The translations under genes were made by a program, and so were the position numbers. This document shows positions 1 to 12,598 of a stretch of 64,000 bases of DNA, piece by piece. Origin of the DNA: Plasmodium brasilianum. Lineage: Eukaryota; Apicomplexa; Aconoidasida; Haemosporida; Plasmodiidae. The stretch is taken from NCBI RefSeq assembly GCF_023973825.1, contig NC_090114.1, positions 884,501 to 948,500 of the forward strand, in the 5' to 3' direction. Positions within the stretch are counted from its first letter, which is position 1. Each line of letters opens with the position of its first letter. The notes beneath the pieces are model-generated. The model was not told where the DNA came from, did not search any database, and saw only the letters and a list, made by a program, of their open reading frames with translations.

Positions 1-1
1 A

Positions 2-3000
2 GTACAGCATTGGTTATATAGGATATGGGTAAAATTAAGAAACCCTGATTTACCTCTAGATGATGTAGGTTATTTATTGATATCTGTTGGTGTATATGGT
101 CCAGGAGATTCTATACCAATAGTTAATGATAGTGTAAAAGCAAATATTAATGAAGAGATATGTGAAAATAAAGGGTTAGATATTCATATAACTCACTACG
201 ATTTGTGTATTAACATATTTAGAGGTCAAGATATCGAATTTATTGGTAGCAGTACATTATTTTCCAATAATTTAGAGCCATATGTAAAGGTATCGCATAA
301 TGGATTTGAAGAATGCACAAAAGTAATAAGAAATGATCCTAACCCTGTATGGAATTTAAGTGTTCATATACCTACATGTACACCTTGTTATGACAAAAAC
401 ATTATCATTGAACTTATTAATGGAGAACATAATGGAGTAGTTATCTATAGCATTCTTTTAGATTTTTTCGAAATATTAAAAAGAGAATTACTTCCTAGAT
501 GGTTTAACATATATTACAATCCTCAAAACCAAATAACACCAAGAAGCAGTGTACATACACAACAGAATGTAACAATCCCAGTTAATACTACAAACACACA
601 GGGATCTACTAATCCATTGAGTAATTACCTCTTCTCAGCAACAGCAGAGAAAATTTTTAAAAATGCAACTCAAGGTATTAATATAAATGATATATTAGGT
701 GTTACAAAAATGCAAAAAATGTTTACGGACGATAGTTTAAAAGATTTTTATTTATATGGAGGTAGAATATTTCTAAGTGTGCATGCTACCAAAACACATG
801 CACCTGGACCGATATGCATAAAGTCAGCTAAAGTTGAACCGGATCCACCTAACAAAGAATTTATTTTCTGTGCTGATATATATGAAATATTATCTGTCCA
901 TAGTAACAAAGCAATGAATTATCATGATAATAATACTATTAATGACAAATTAAGTTATAATAATAAATATGATTCAGTAGGAGATAGTATAATATGTGTA
1001 TGTAGCTTAGGACCACATAAATTAAAAACACCCCCTCTTTTACCTAATGAAGTTGGTTCTTATGTATTGAACGAAAGTGCAGGTAGAATAGATGAGTTTC
1101 GTATATTCCTACCACAAAATAACAATAAACAGATTTATGATATCTTTTTATATATATATGTTAGATCTAATTTAGCTGTAACTGATTGGATTACAAATAG
1201 GAGGAATATTTATAATACAGTTCTAAATAATGATTATGATCCAACAGATATTACTAATCATCAAAAATTACATAAAATAAGTTCAATCAATAAAACATCT
1301 GAAGATATTTATAACGATGCAGAAATTTTAAATAATTATAAATTAAAAAGTTATGTTCGTATACCTTTTAAATATTTACTACTTAATGAAAATAAACCCA
1401 AATGGTTTTCAATGAAAAATATTGAAACAAATGTACATGATTATAATATTTCTTTTTTTGCTAATTTGGTACCCTATCAATCGTACAGAAAAAGACCACA
1501 AAGATTAGAATATAAATTATCTAGATATTTTTTTCGTGCTTTAATTTATGAAGGTTTACATTTCCCAGCTAAAGGATATGATGCTTTTCCTGACCCGTAC
1601 ATAAAAGTAGAACTAGCTGGTCAGACAATTAAAACTAGTACTATTTTACATACGCTTAACCCGAATTATTATGAAGCATATGAGGTAGAAGTTATATTAC
1701 CTACAAACTTAAATTTAGCTCCAGATATATCTATAGAGGCTTTCTCTGTTAATCAATCTTTTCTGTACAATGAAGATGTTTTATTAGGATCATGCTCCTA
1801 TCCAATAATGAAAGTTCCAGTTGAATGGAAAAAATCTCCTATATGGATTACATTAAAATCTTCACAATATAAAAAGTGTAAAGCTAAGTTATTAGTTGCA
1901 TTCGAATTAGTACCATTAGAAAAAGTGCTTGATGATACATACCCTTTTTATGATGATATTAGACCATCTACCTTGCCTGGTCATGTTTCTCTCTTTTTAG
2001 TTGGTATAAGAATGTTCAAACCTTTAAAAGATCCATCTGTTACTGTTTGCTTTGGTAGAGATGTAGATGATACATCCCAATTTTTATGGCATGAAACTAC
2101 TAATAAAGTCATATCAGGGAAAGAAGGAAACTGGAATTTTCTAAAATACTTCTCATTAGATGTAGCTTTACCTAAAAGAATGCAACATCATAGTTTTTTA
2201 GAAGTTAGAATCGAAGATAGATTATTAAATAGTGGGTTCACAGGTCCAGGTACAAATACTACACATGCAGTTAATGCAACCAACAATACTGTCTTAATCG
2301 GTACTGCTTATATTACTTTGAATCCATTACTTCCATGGCTAGATCAATATGAAAAAAACGAATGTATAGACTTGTTTAAGTTACATCTACTAGAAGAGGT
2401 GCTCATAGAAGACGCAGAAAAAGCAAGAAAATCGTATAACACTGCTCTCATATATAAGAAGAGTTCCATGATGTCCAGGAAAATCTCGAATGGAAACTTT
2501 GGAGCACACGATACCGACGAGGGGGGTGAAGAGCCAGAGATGGTGGGCATACAGGTAGAAGCAGGTGTAGATGTAGATCCGGATGCAGATCTAGACGCAG
2601 ATTTATACACAGATTTACACACAGATGTGGATATAAAAGGAAGTGATAGGAATCGTGAGTTCCACTCTCTTTCCTTGAACGTTTTAGACGAACATTTAAC
2701 TATACTTGACGAAGAGGGCTATGAAGGTGAAGATGACCACGAGAGGGAGGATGACTTCCATAGGGTAAAAGGGGATCGTAATCTTAACAACGATAAAGAG
2801 CATCCGTACAGCGAGGCAGAAAACACATCTAGGGATAACATAAAAAAGGATGATAAGGGTATCGGAGGCGTGGACATCAGTGGAGCCACAAAGGGATATG
2901 CCAATGGAAGTAATAGTGCAGATAGGAATGTACTCAATAATGTTAACAATGGGAAAGATGAGCACGGCATCAGCGAACTGCAAAAGAAGAGGAGAAAGAA

Positions 3001-5227
3001 CACGAAGAAGTATTCAAGTAACGAATATGTGCCTTACAACGACCCAGATTTTGCAAATGTGCGCATTGAGGAGGCGCTAGAATATGTATGTTTCAAAAAT
3101 GCAGATGTAGATGTGGATGTAGAAAAGAATGTGCATGGAGATGTTGAGGAGCAGGACACAATGCGTGAAAGCACTTCAAGTGATAAGAAATTGAAACTGA
3201 TGGATATGAACATTTTTAAAGGGAAACACGACGATAGGGGAAAAAACGTAGTATCGAGTAGCGTTGACGGACATAATAGCACCAATGATATGCATCAGAA
3301 GCAGAGTCAGGCGCAGGCGCAGTGGCAAGGTAGAACGATCTACGGGTTCACTGAAGAGATGCTGAACTTTCAACTATCTTTAGCGGACGATGATGAACAA
3401 GAAGAAATACAAAGAGACGAAATGTTATATGAGTACGAAGTAGATATGAATGCTGATGACTTACCATATTTAAGAGCAACCATATTTAGATGCACGGATT
3501 CAGGAATACCAGAAGCTGTTGGTTATCTAAAATATATATGTAATGTATATGATGAGAAAACAATTCATTTAAAAAAGGAAATGATGAAAAGGTGTGATAA
3601 TTTAGTAAGTGAATATAAACTAACTCGGAATTTAGTTGTTCGAGCATATATTATCCAAGCAAGGGGGTTGAATCCTCCATCTGGTGCAACTGATATAACA
3701 ACATATATATGGATAAAGAACAGTAATGAAATTACAAATATACCAGGTGGTTTATCCCATAATATAAAAGATATTGGTCATACAAAAAAACAAGGGTATA
3801 AACCAGAATTTAATAGATCATATCAATTATTATGTTCTTTTCCAGATGAATCCATAGTTCAAGTATGTATAATGAATCAAGGTTCTCTATCTGATGAAAT
3901 AATAGGTTATACCTACATCGATATGGAAGATCGATACTTTAGCCCGAGAATAAGACAATTAATGATAGATGATGCTATGCCGATTGAACTACGATCATTA
4001 AAATTAGAAAATAGTACCATATCACATGGATCATTAAGATGCTGGTTTGAAATATTTACTGAAGAATTTGCTCAATTAAATCCAGTCAAAATATTGTGTT
4101 CAAATGAACCAGATGATTACCAATTAAGATTAGTAATATGGAAAGTAAGTAATGCAGCAATTGATGATAATTCTACTATTAGTTTATTTGTTAGATGCAT
4201 ATATACTGATGAAGAAAATGAAGACAGAAGAGATACAGATACACATTACAACAGTAAAGATGGTAAGGGTGTATTCAACTGGAGAATAGTATATAATATA
4301 AAGATACCAACAAATGCAACAACTATCAAGGTGCAGGTTCATAACTACGCTCTTCTCTCTTCGAACGAGCCTATAGGTGAGGCCACTCTGGATTTGGCTT
4401 CTCATTTCTACAGGGCCAGGAAAAAAAAGGGTTTCTACCACATACCCAGGTTCCTTTTTGTCAAAATGGGAATGGCATACGTGAAATTGTTCATATGCAA
4501 AATGTTCACGCACGTGCTACTCTTATGAAATGTATTTCTGTGTATGTTTGTGTTTGCATCTACACTACTAGACTAGTGGACATGTGCCTTTTTTTGCTCA
4601 TCCCTCCCCCCTTCATGCAGATTCTGGTTGGCATGCAAGCACCCAGCGCACAAGAACAAGATACGAGGAAATGTTGAAATAGAAGCAAGCATATTACCTA
4701 AGTCTGAAGCCGAAGTTGACCCAGTTGGCAATGGAAGAGATGAACCCAACAAGGACCCATTTTTACCCCCTGTCACTGAAAATAGAACCTATGTAGACTG
4801 GATTACCATCAACGAGAAATTTGGAGCAGCAACTGCGTCTATTATGCAGGGCTTGAAGTGGACAGGTGCGTTTGTGTGTATGTGCGTGTGTGTGTATGTG
4901 CGTGTGTATGTATGTGCGTGTGTGTGTATGTGTGTGTGTGCGTATGTGCGGGTATTTGTGTACATGGATTCGAGCGGAAACAAAGAAAACGCGCCTTTAC
5001 GTTTATCCGCGTCTTGTTATTTACTTTTCCTTTTTGCAAAAATGAATAAAACGTGGAGTGGTAGTTTGGCAGAGCAGTGGACGACAAAACAGCACATGAG
5101 CATGTGCGCATTATCCGTCTAACATTTTTTTAACATTTCCGCTCGAACTTGCTTCACTTCAGGTGTGTGGGTGGTCGTAGCAGTCATAGTTGTGGGCATA
5201 TTTTTCCTTCTGTTTTTGTTAAAGTGA
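2..5227 (+). CDS. Ferlin (FER1-like), C-terminal part, 3 exons
   Basis: Ferlins are tail-anchored multi-C2 proteins that drive calcium-linked membrane fusion; in apicomplexans they act in secretory organelle release. The frame is open from base 2, so the N-terminus lies outside the window. Phase-consistent exons are 2-4449, 4621-4865 and 5163-5227 (1,585 residues visible). The start shows a typical ferlin C2 stretch (PDLPLDDVGYLL, then GPGDSIP), and further C2-like blocks follow near 180-480, 1530-1930, 1970-2330, 3630-4000 and 4110-4410. The C-terminal exon 2 carries the ferlin tail signature FWLACKHP, then an EPNKDPFLP block. Exon 3 encodes GVWVVVAVIVVGIFFLLFLL, a tail-anchor membrane segment ending in LK. 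An acidic, repetitive insertion (about 2500-3420) with higher G+C separates C2 blocks. Intron 2 contains a GT microsatellite. The family call is firm; the FER1 rather than FER2 assignment rests on remembered gene order. Confidence 0.9.
4866..4960. repeat. GT-rich microsatellite in ferlin intron 2
   Basis: A run of imperfect GTGTGTATGTGC-type units lies just inside the second ferlin intron (donor at 4866). The open frames through it are by-products of the repeat. Confidence 0.75.
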
Positions 5228-5629
5228 AGAGAATATAAATATCCCCAATTATAATGGTATAATCCCCCCTTTTAGTAAAACTGCGGATCAGTTCTCATAA
5301 AGTTAGATAAGTGCGTGAACGTATATAAGCATGTATGAATGTACACGTGTTTACGTGTGTGCATTGTACGTGTGAATATATGTTTATCTGTACGCACGTT
5401 TGTACGTATACATGTACATATGTTTATCTGTACGCACGTTTGTACGTATACATGTACATATGTTTATCTGTACGCACGTTTGTATGTATGCATGTACATA
5501 TGTTTATCTGTACGCACGTTTGTATGTATGCATGTACATATGTTTATCTGTACGCATTCGCAAATACACAAACAGGATCCCACGAAGGGACCCCCCGTTT
5601 ACAGCGGTAAATTCAAGTTACTCAATGAC
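5228..5629. other. Short convergent intergenic region, ferlin / DPY19
   Basis: The ferlin stop (5227) and the DPY19 stop (5630, minus strand) face each other, so this holds both 3' ends. Its main content is the 40-bp tandem repeat listed separately. No gene is seen. Confidence 0.7.
5381..5556. repeat. 40-bp tandem repeat, about 4.4 copies
   Basis: A 40-bp unit beginning tgtttatctgtacgcacgtt starts at 5381, 5421, 5461 and 5501 and breaks off after 5541. Copies 1-2 match each other (tgtacgtata middle), as do copies 3-4 (tgtatgtatg middle), which suggests pairwise duplication. All three plus-strand frames stay open through it, giving spurious Tyr/Cys-rich ORFs. Confidence 0.9.
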
Positions 5630-8600
5630 TTAACGATACACGTAAAAAAACTTGAAATAATCAAATGCATTAATTGGTCTATTTTCAAATATATGAAAAT
5701 TATCGAAAACACATTCAGTTAAATGGGAGAGTCTCTTTATGAGCTTCCATAAATTTTTATATAAAAGCTCAAATTCTTCATGCTCGTGTTTATTTTCGTA
5801 TATATAGACTACATTTTGGCATAAGTCATGTAGAATTGAATCCAACTCCTTGGGGTAGAAGTCCCTCTTAATTGTCTGATCCATTCCTCTATGAGCTCTC
5901 ACCTGCAGTGGTTGTTCCTGCTTCTGTTCCTGTTCTTGCTCCTGCTTGTGCCGCATATTCTCCTCCCACTTTGCTTCTACTATTTCATAGTAGTAGCCGT
6001 TCTCGAGTGCAAAAAGAGCCGTTTTTACCAACAAATGCAAATTCCTGTATAGCAAAATAATCTGCTCTCGACCAGTATATAAAGCCGTTTCTAGGAGGAA
6101 ATATATATATGACGAAATCATATGTATTTTTCTAGGTATAGAGACAAATGGTACTTGTCCTCTTATGGGTCCACTTAAATTTGATTGTTCTTTATGTATT
6201 ATAAGATCAATAGCCTTTTTATAAAATTGGTTTGCTTGTTCAGGTTTTTTATAATCAAAATCATAAAATTCACCAACATTAAATATAACTTCCGTATTAT
6301 TATCTAGTAAGTTGTTTTCAACATATCTATACAAAATGAATCCTATTCTAAAGTAATGTAGTATATCTAAATAGGACCTAGCAACATCTGCTATATGTAA
6401 TGCACATTTATCATCATTTATCTTGCATCTTTGTAACCATGGTTCAAAATATTTAATATTAAAATATTTCAATTCATCAAAATTTTCGTAAGGTGTATTG
6501 TCTTCTATTATTTTTGGAACAAAATAAACGACACTAAATTTGCCATTACGATAAAGTACTTTATAATTCGTATTATCATATAAAACACGTTCACAGAAAC
6601 GCATGCACTCTTTATCTTTACATTTAGCATAATTTGAATCTATTTTATCGGCAATTCTAAAAGCATTAATACTATCATCTGATGGTACACATCTATATAT
6701 ATTGGCAACGTAGTAACGCACTTTATATTTCTCATAATAAAATCTTTTAGCATCACTAAAAGGTAAGCATGCTGATAACATATAGTAATCTTGAACTCTC
6801 TTACGTAAACTAATATCTTCATACTGTGGATGTAAAATTAATCTAAAATTTGTAGTTGATCTTAGGAAGCTTGAAGTTGGTATGTCCGATATTAATGCTT
6901 CCTTTTCTTTTACATTCTTTTTTAACCAATTAATCAAGTCCATGTTCTTTTCTAGATTCGTAGGGTCATTATGCAGTAGGTTCATATACTCATTCTTCGG
7001 AAAATATTTAACGAATGGATATATGCATGCAAGTAGGCACAGAAGGTAAATAGCGTAATTGACGGCGTTGGCCCTGCTACTGGGAAAAGGGGGAAGGAAA
7101 AAAAAATATAAATAAAAAAAAATAGGAAAAAATAAGAAAAATATAGGAAAAAATAAGAAAAATATAGGAAAAAATAAGAAAAAAATAGGAAAATAGAATA
7201 AAAATATAAAAATATAAAAAACAAATGATAATAAAGCAATGAAATAACGACAGAATAATGACAGAGTAACGATAAATGTTGACCTAACGATGGAGAGAAA
7301 TTTACGCCACTCTAGGTACAAAAGGATCTCCCAGAGTGAAGCCTCCAATGAACAAGGAAAGATTAGAGGCAGTTCTATATCTCCACTTTGTTGATCTTTC
7401 TTACCTAAAGGCAAAAATATTCCTCCTGATGATCATATATATATCCGTCAAAATGAAAGGAGATCCCACCAGACTAGCAAATAAACACATGAGAGGAAGA
7501 GCCAATACACGAAGCCTCGATATTATTAACATTAATAATGTGAAAAGAAAAAATTGGATTAGCAAAAAGACAAAATGTACATCGAATACTTCGAAATTTG
7601 TATTTAATTCTTTTTTTCTATATAGAAATTTAAAGTAATTTAAAACATAAAAGGAAAGAATAATAATAAATACTATAAAATAATCAAACAAAGCTGATTC
7701 CTTTATCATATTAAACATATCCTTTGAGAATGGATTAAATTCGGACCCTAGACTATATATCATAGTATCAAAATTATGAACAGACAAATTTAATCGTACC
7801 TTTAACAACGATACTACATGCGAATCATGTTTTTCTTTAAAAAATATAAGGACTCGTAATAATAAAAATAACAATATAGATGTTATTCCTTTCATTAAAA
7901 TAAACTTATAGTTTTGAATAATATATATTTCTTTTAATGCATTTGGCATGTTTTGTTCCTTCACTTCGTCACTTACTCTTCTCCTGAGCTGGTCTAAATT
8001 GTCATCCATCCCTTCTCCTTCTCTCCCTTTATCAGCTTTGCACTTACTTCCTACATATCTGTTCCTTCCTTGCGATTTGTAAATCAGTAATTTGTTCATA
8101 TCTACAGTGTTTATCTGTTCACTGTTAGCCTGTGCACTGTTTATCCCTTTGCCGTTTATCCCTTTGTCGTTTATCCCTTTGCCGTTTATCCCTTCGCCGT
8201 TTATCCCTTCGCCATTTATCCCTTCGCCATTTATCCCTTCGCCGTTTATCGCCCCCGTATTACAACCACCATTGTTGTGCCTCCACGTTCTTCTCCTCCT
8301 TTTACCCTCTATGTTAAACCATTTATTATTATACAAACTATTCGTAATAATAATAGCAACAAGCACGAAAGGGAAATATGTAAACAAAAGATATCTTGGA
8401 AAAAGCGATACAATTAATGCAGTTATATAGGACGAGAAGAAAGTCAATAATATTTTTTGTAGTTCTGCTTTTATATCATAACCCAGCAAATCAACAGCAA
8501 AAAGGGCAATAATATGAGTTAGTGAAGCGAAAACTGAAAACTGCCATGTGATAAAGAACAAAAAGGAAGAAAGGAATAGAAACCCGCGCTGGAAGTTAAG

Positions 8601-10619
8601 GATCTGCTGAGGGGGAAACACGTGGGTGGATGCGTAGGCAGACAAAAAGATGAACAAACAGTTGAAGAAATGGATAAAGTGTAGAAGAAGTAGATAAACT
8701 AACGGTTTAATAAACGAACAAACTAACCGTTGAGCTGAAGTGCATACAGGCAGTAAAACAAAATAAAATAAAAGCGCGACAGTATTATTCCTTATCCGCA
8801 GTGAGAAGAAGTTTATTTTATGTACTTTTTTTTTTTTTTTTTTATTTATATATTATGTATGTATTCATTATGTATATATTCATTATGTATATATTCATTA
8901 TGTATATAAAATGTACATATATAATATACTCCGTTCTCACAATCCATGTGTGCATACAATGGCATATTTTTTGAATTATTCCAAGCATACCGTGTAAACA
9001 CGTACGAAGTCGTTGCTTAAGTTTATTTTAAATCGTCCCTACCTTTTCCTTTCTAAGGATCATATAAATTAGTAGAATGTTTAACCACATATGAACTGAA
9101 GCAAAGTTTTCTCGTAGGGGAAAAGCTGACGTAGAAAAAAAAAAAAAAAAAAAAAAGAAAGAAAGAGGGAAAAGATATAACACCGTTAACACCATTCAAG
9201 AGATATTGATATTCACAAAATTGTTTTACCTTCGAGCCGAATTATAAGCTTTTCACGAAAACAAGAGAAGAAAAGCATCAAAAATATTACACCAGAGATA
9301 TAGGACTTTCCTGTAATAAAGGAACCAATAGTTCGATTTAAAAGAAAACGTCAAAAAGGGATCCTTGTGTGGAATGCGTATGTAGGCGTGTGTATGTGCG
9401 TGTGTGTGTATATAAGTGCTTTTTTGTATGTGTTTGTATGTATGTGGGTGTGTTCTTTTCCCCTCCTAATTTCAACCTAGATAAACTGAAAAGAAAAACA
9501 ACGTGCCTACACTAGCAGCCTGGGAGAAAAGCGCTGAAATTAAAAAAAAAAAAAAAATTAGATGTACACCGTCAGAATATAATCACAACTATGCATAATG
9601 TAATCTAAATTATTTGAGTGCACCGCATTTACTTGTTGTAATCAAATAGTTCGTTCAATTTGTCCAATTTGTTCAAGTTGATCCATTTACCAGAACAAAC
9701 GTAAAAATTATACGGAGTAGCGAAAACAGATTTCAAATTTAGAAATCTCCATAAGGTCCCAAGTACAATTTCTGCAAGTTGCAAAAGGGGAAAAAACGAC
9801 ATATATGAACAAAACTGGAAAAACAATTTAGTTAACCAACTAGTGAAACAGAACAGAGGAATAAACAATGTTCAAGTTACTCGTTTATTTTCATTTCTCA
9901 AGTACCAGGGTACACGTTGAAACGCTGAATAGCGTTTATCGTGTCAGGGTATTCACTCCTTTCGTCTTTACTATAAAACATGACCCATTAAAGAAAGAAA
10001 TTAAAAAAATGATAATAAACAAATAGACGATGAACAAATAAACAGTGAACAAATAGACGATGAACAAATAGACGATGAACAAATAAACAGTGAACAAATA
10101 GATGATGAACAAATAGACGATGAACAAATAAACAGTGAACAAATAGATGATGAACAAATAGACGATGAACAAATAAACAGTAAACAAATAGATGATGAAC
10201 AAATAGACGATGAACAAATAAACAGTGAACAAATAGACGATGAACAAATAGATGATGAACAAATAGATGATGAACAAATAAACAGTGAACAAACAAACAA
10301 TAAACAGTTAAATAATAGACAGTTAAATAATAGACAAAAAAAATAATAAATAAATAATGAATGTATGAATAAATCACTAGCATTCTTCATAATTCCTTAA
10401 CATGTCTTACATTTTTTCTCAAATGCATAAGAGTAACACATAATGCGTTTGCTCTAATGTGATTTTTTTTTTTTTTTTTTTTCTCTATATCTTTAGCCTT
10501 TTTTCACTTATTAATTCATACATTAACAGAAGAAGCCCATCTAAGTAGGTTTCAGATTTTATTATGTCATCGTAGAAAGAGAAATAAAACGATTCCTGCG
10601 TATAAAGACGTGTCAAGTT

Positions 10620-10656
<37 letters not shown>

Positions 10657-10857
10657 AAATAAATCGCCATTTGATTTAGCATGAATATATTGCACAGATA
10701 TACATATGCATATAACATATATATGTGCATGTGTTATTCCTTCACCTCCGAATACAACGACAACTTCTGTTCTTCATATGTTCGGAACAAATCATACCTA
10801 AACTTCTTATAAAATGTAAGTGTAACAAAAAAGCTAAAACAAGGAACAGGACAGAAC

Positions 10858-10888
<31 letters not shown>

Positions 10889-11201
10889 AATGTATTGAAA
10901 TGGTTATATTATATTCTCAAATGTGTATCTTTTTTCCAAACAGCACTACTTAAAGGAAAAAGGTTAAAATGTTGACTAATTCTATCTAAATGCATGCTAC
11001 TAGCAAGTATTTTACATTATCGTTATATACTGTGCATTTCTATTCATGTACCTACTTTCAAATTCTTAACACATGTGTACACCTATCATATGTAAATACG
11101 AGTAAACCTTACATTTTTATTTTAATTTTTAAAAAACTACTTTTAAAACAGTACCTGATGAACAAGGAACAGAAAAAGAGCTTTAATTTGCACTTTTCCA
11201 T
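5630..11201 (-). CDS. DPY19: C-mannosyltransferase, DPY19 family, 9 exons
   Basis: DPY19 enzymes are multi-pass ER membrane proteins that transfer mannose from dolichyl-phosphate-mannose to tryptophan in WxxW sites of thrombospondin repeats; in Plasmodium the substrates include TRAP-family adhesins. Exons, minus order, all phase-consistent: 11201-11155, 10833-10746, 10595-10522, 9970-9906, 9771-9691, 9310-9230, 9125-9043, about 8606-7405, 7079-5630 (about 1,056 residues). Family landmarks: LYSEESFYFSFYD across exons 2-3, SEYPDTINAIQRFNVYPE across exons 4-5, FPLRENF in exon 7, FFITWQF and RLRVLALPLMCLFASL in exon 8, and HPQYEDISLRKRV in exon 9. The protein is longer than most family members because of loop insertions, including a GINGE repeat in exon 8. 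Start chosen because MEKCKLKLFFCSLFI runs into the first membrane segment. The exon 8 acceptor could be 8606 or 8603, and the exon 9 acceptor could be 7079, 7076 or 7073. Confidence 0.9.
8130..8245. repeat. In-frame 15-bp repeat in DPY19 exon 8 (GINGE)
   Basis: About seven to eight copies of a 15-bp unit (tttatcccttcgccg and variants on the plus strand) encode INGEG/INGKG pentapeptides in a hydrophilic loop between membrane segments. The unit is a multiple of three, so copy change would not break the frame. Confidence 0.85.
9971..10521 (-). other. DPY19 intron 3, containing a minisatellite
   Basis: This intron runs from a GTATGA donor after codon LLLLI to a TTTTATAG acceptor before KDERSEYP. 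Most of its length is a 15-bp tandem repeat. Three minus-strand ORFs here (for example 9936-10292) are products of the repeat, not exons. Confidence 0.8.
10013..10335. repeat. 15-bp minisatellite within DPY19 intron 3
   Basis: About twenty units of the form [gacgatg/gatgatg/aacagtg]aacaaata follow one another, decaying to aacaaacaaataaac and ttaaataatagacag units at the high end. The variant units alternate in a partly regular order, indicating higher-order duplication. Confidence 0.9.
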
Positions 11202-12520
11202 TTATGCTAACATATTAAGAATGTGTTAGGTATTTTTTAATGAGGTTTTTCAAAGAAAAAAAATACAATAAACATACATATATACGTACATGTATACTTA
11301 CATATATACATACATATATACGTACATGTATACGTACATATAAACATACATATATACGTACATGTATACTTACATATAAACATACATATATACGTACATG
11401 TATACGTGCATATAAACATACATATATACGTACATGTATACTTACATATATACATACATATATATATTAGAACTAAAAAGAGATAAAAAGAATTAAAAAA
11501 AGTACACTTTCATTTTAATTTGAATTAAAGTGAAATAGAATATTTCTTCAGAAGATAAATGTGTTAATCGAGTAAACCAAATTAATCAAAGGAAAAAAAA
11601 AAAAAAAATAATAATAATAATAATAATAATAATAAAGTAAAAATATAATATAGTTAAATAAATTAGAATATAGTAAAATAAAATAAGAAAGATGTTTTAA
11701 TAAAATCCTATAAGGACCATACGAAAATAAACACTTCCATAATTTTAACTTATCAACTAAAACTGTTTACATAATTATTAAATTCTATTTTATTTTTAAA
11801 TGTACACACATTTAATTACTGGGAGTAGCATAAAAAAGTAAAATGAACAAAATGAGGTAAAACAAATGATGCGAAACAAAATAAAAGATCGGGGGGAGGA
11901 CAAAAAAAAAAAAAAAAAAAAAAAAAAACACCTATATTATATTAAGCATACTGGTATACACATTTTTCGCTATCATAAGTTATGGACTGTATACGCTGCA
12001 TACCTATGGAGATAAATTTATCTGCTTGTTTTTTGTTTTATTCTAAACTTTTTTATTTTTTTTTTTTTTCTGGAGTGGGAGCTTAAAAAATAGAGAACAC
12101 AAATTGTAAATCGCTAAATAAAACAGACCTCAAATAACAACTTATTTCATGCAACACGAAAAAAACGGAGGAAAATGAAAAGTGTATACATATATATAAT
12201 ACATAAGTATACACATATATAATACATAAGTATACACATATATAATATATAAGTATGCATATAAATATACATGCATATGTGGGTATATATAGACATGCTT
12301 GTGTGTACTGTGTACCACTTATGCATACAATTACACACAACTTTATGCGTACGATTGTTGCCTGTACTTGAGAATGCAAAAAAAAAAAAAAAAAAAGAGT
12401 TATATTGCGTTAAAGCATAAATGAAAAATGAAACCTCTATATTGTAAATAAAGCAATATATCCAAAATGTTGAAATAAACAATCATATAAAAAGTATTAA
12501 AAAAAATACAAAAATAATTT
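11202..12520. other. Intergenic region upstream of DPY19
   Basis: This lies between the DPY19 start (11201, minus) and the stop of the next minus-strand gene (12521). It should hold the DPY19 promoter and the 3' end of the other gene. It contains a 36-bp repeat, an (ATA)n run near 11608-11635, a poly-A run near 11904-11927 and a 22-bp tatacacatatataatacataag repeat near 12185-12250. No gene is seen. Confidence 0.6.
11272..11465. repeat. 36-bp tandem repeat, about 5.3 copies
   Basis: A 36-bp unit beginning acatacatatatacgtacat repeats from 11272. Copies differ at a few positions (ctt/cgt/cgtg and the last two bases). Because 36 is divisible by three, both strands show open frames of Thr/Tyr/Ile/Cys, which are not genes. 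Confidence 0.9.
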
Positions 12521-12564
12521 TTACAAATAAAGCAGCATATCTAAATTTCCAAAAAAATTATCAC

Positions 12565-12598
<34 letters not shown>

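Noticed and set aside
4628..5122. Ferlin C-terminal ORF extended through the GT repeat
   Set aside because: Real coding stops at the donor after 4865; the tail anchor is encoded by a separate exon at 5163-5227.
7284..7343. Extra DPY19 exon (EASLWEILLYLEWRKFL)
   Set aside because: No acceptor gives the phase needed after the 7405 donor, and direct joining of 7405 to 7079 is phase-consistent and fits the family pattern.
8092..8430. Plus-strand ORF with FIPLPFIPSPFIP repeats
   Set aside because: Antisense of the INGEG repeat in DPY19 exon 8.
10013..10335. CRISPR-like array
   Set aside because: Units abut without unique spacers; it is a eukaryotic intronic minisatellite.
9936..10390. Minus-strand ORFs of repeated Val/Tyr/Leu/Phe/Ile that resemble a membrane protein
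   Set aside because: They are three frames of a 15-bp minisatellite that lies in a DPY19 intron bounded by phase-matched exons.
12083..12482. Cys/Tyr/Ile-rich minus-strand ORFs
   Set aside because: They run through TATACACATA repeats and have no credible start or conservation signal.
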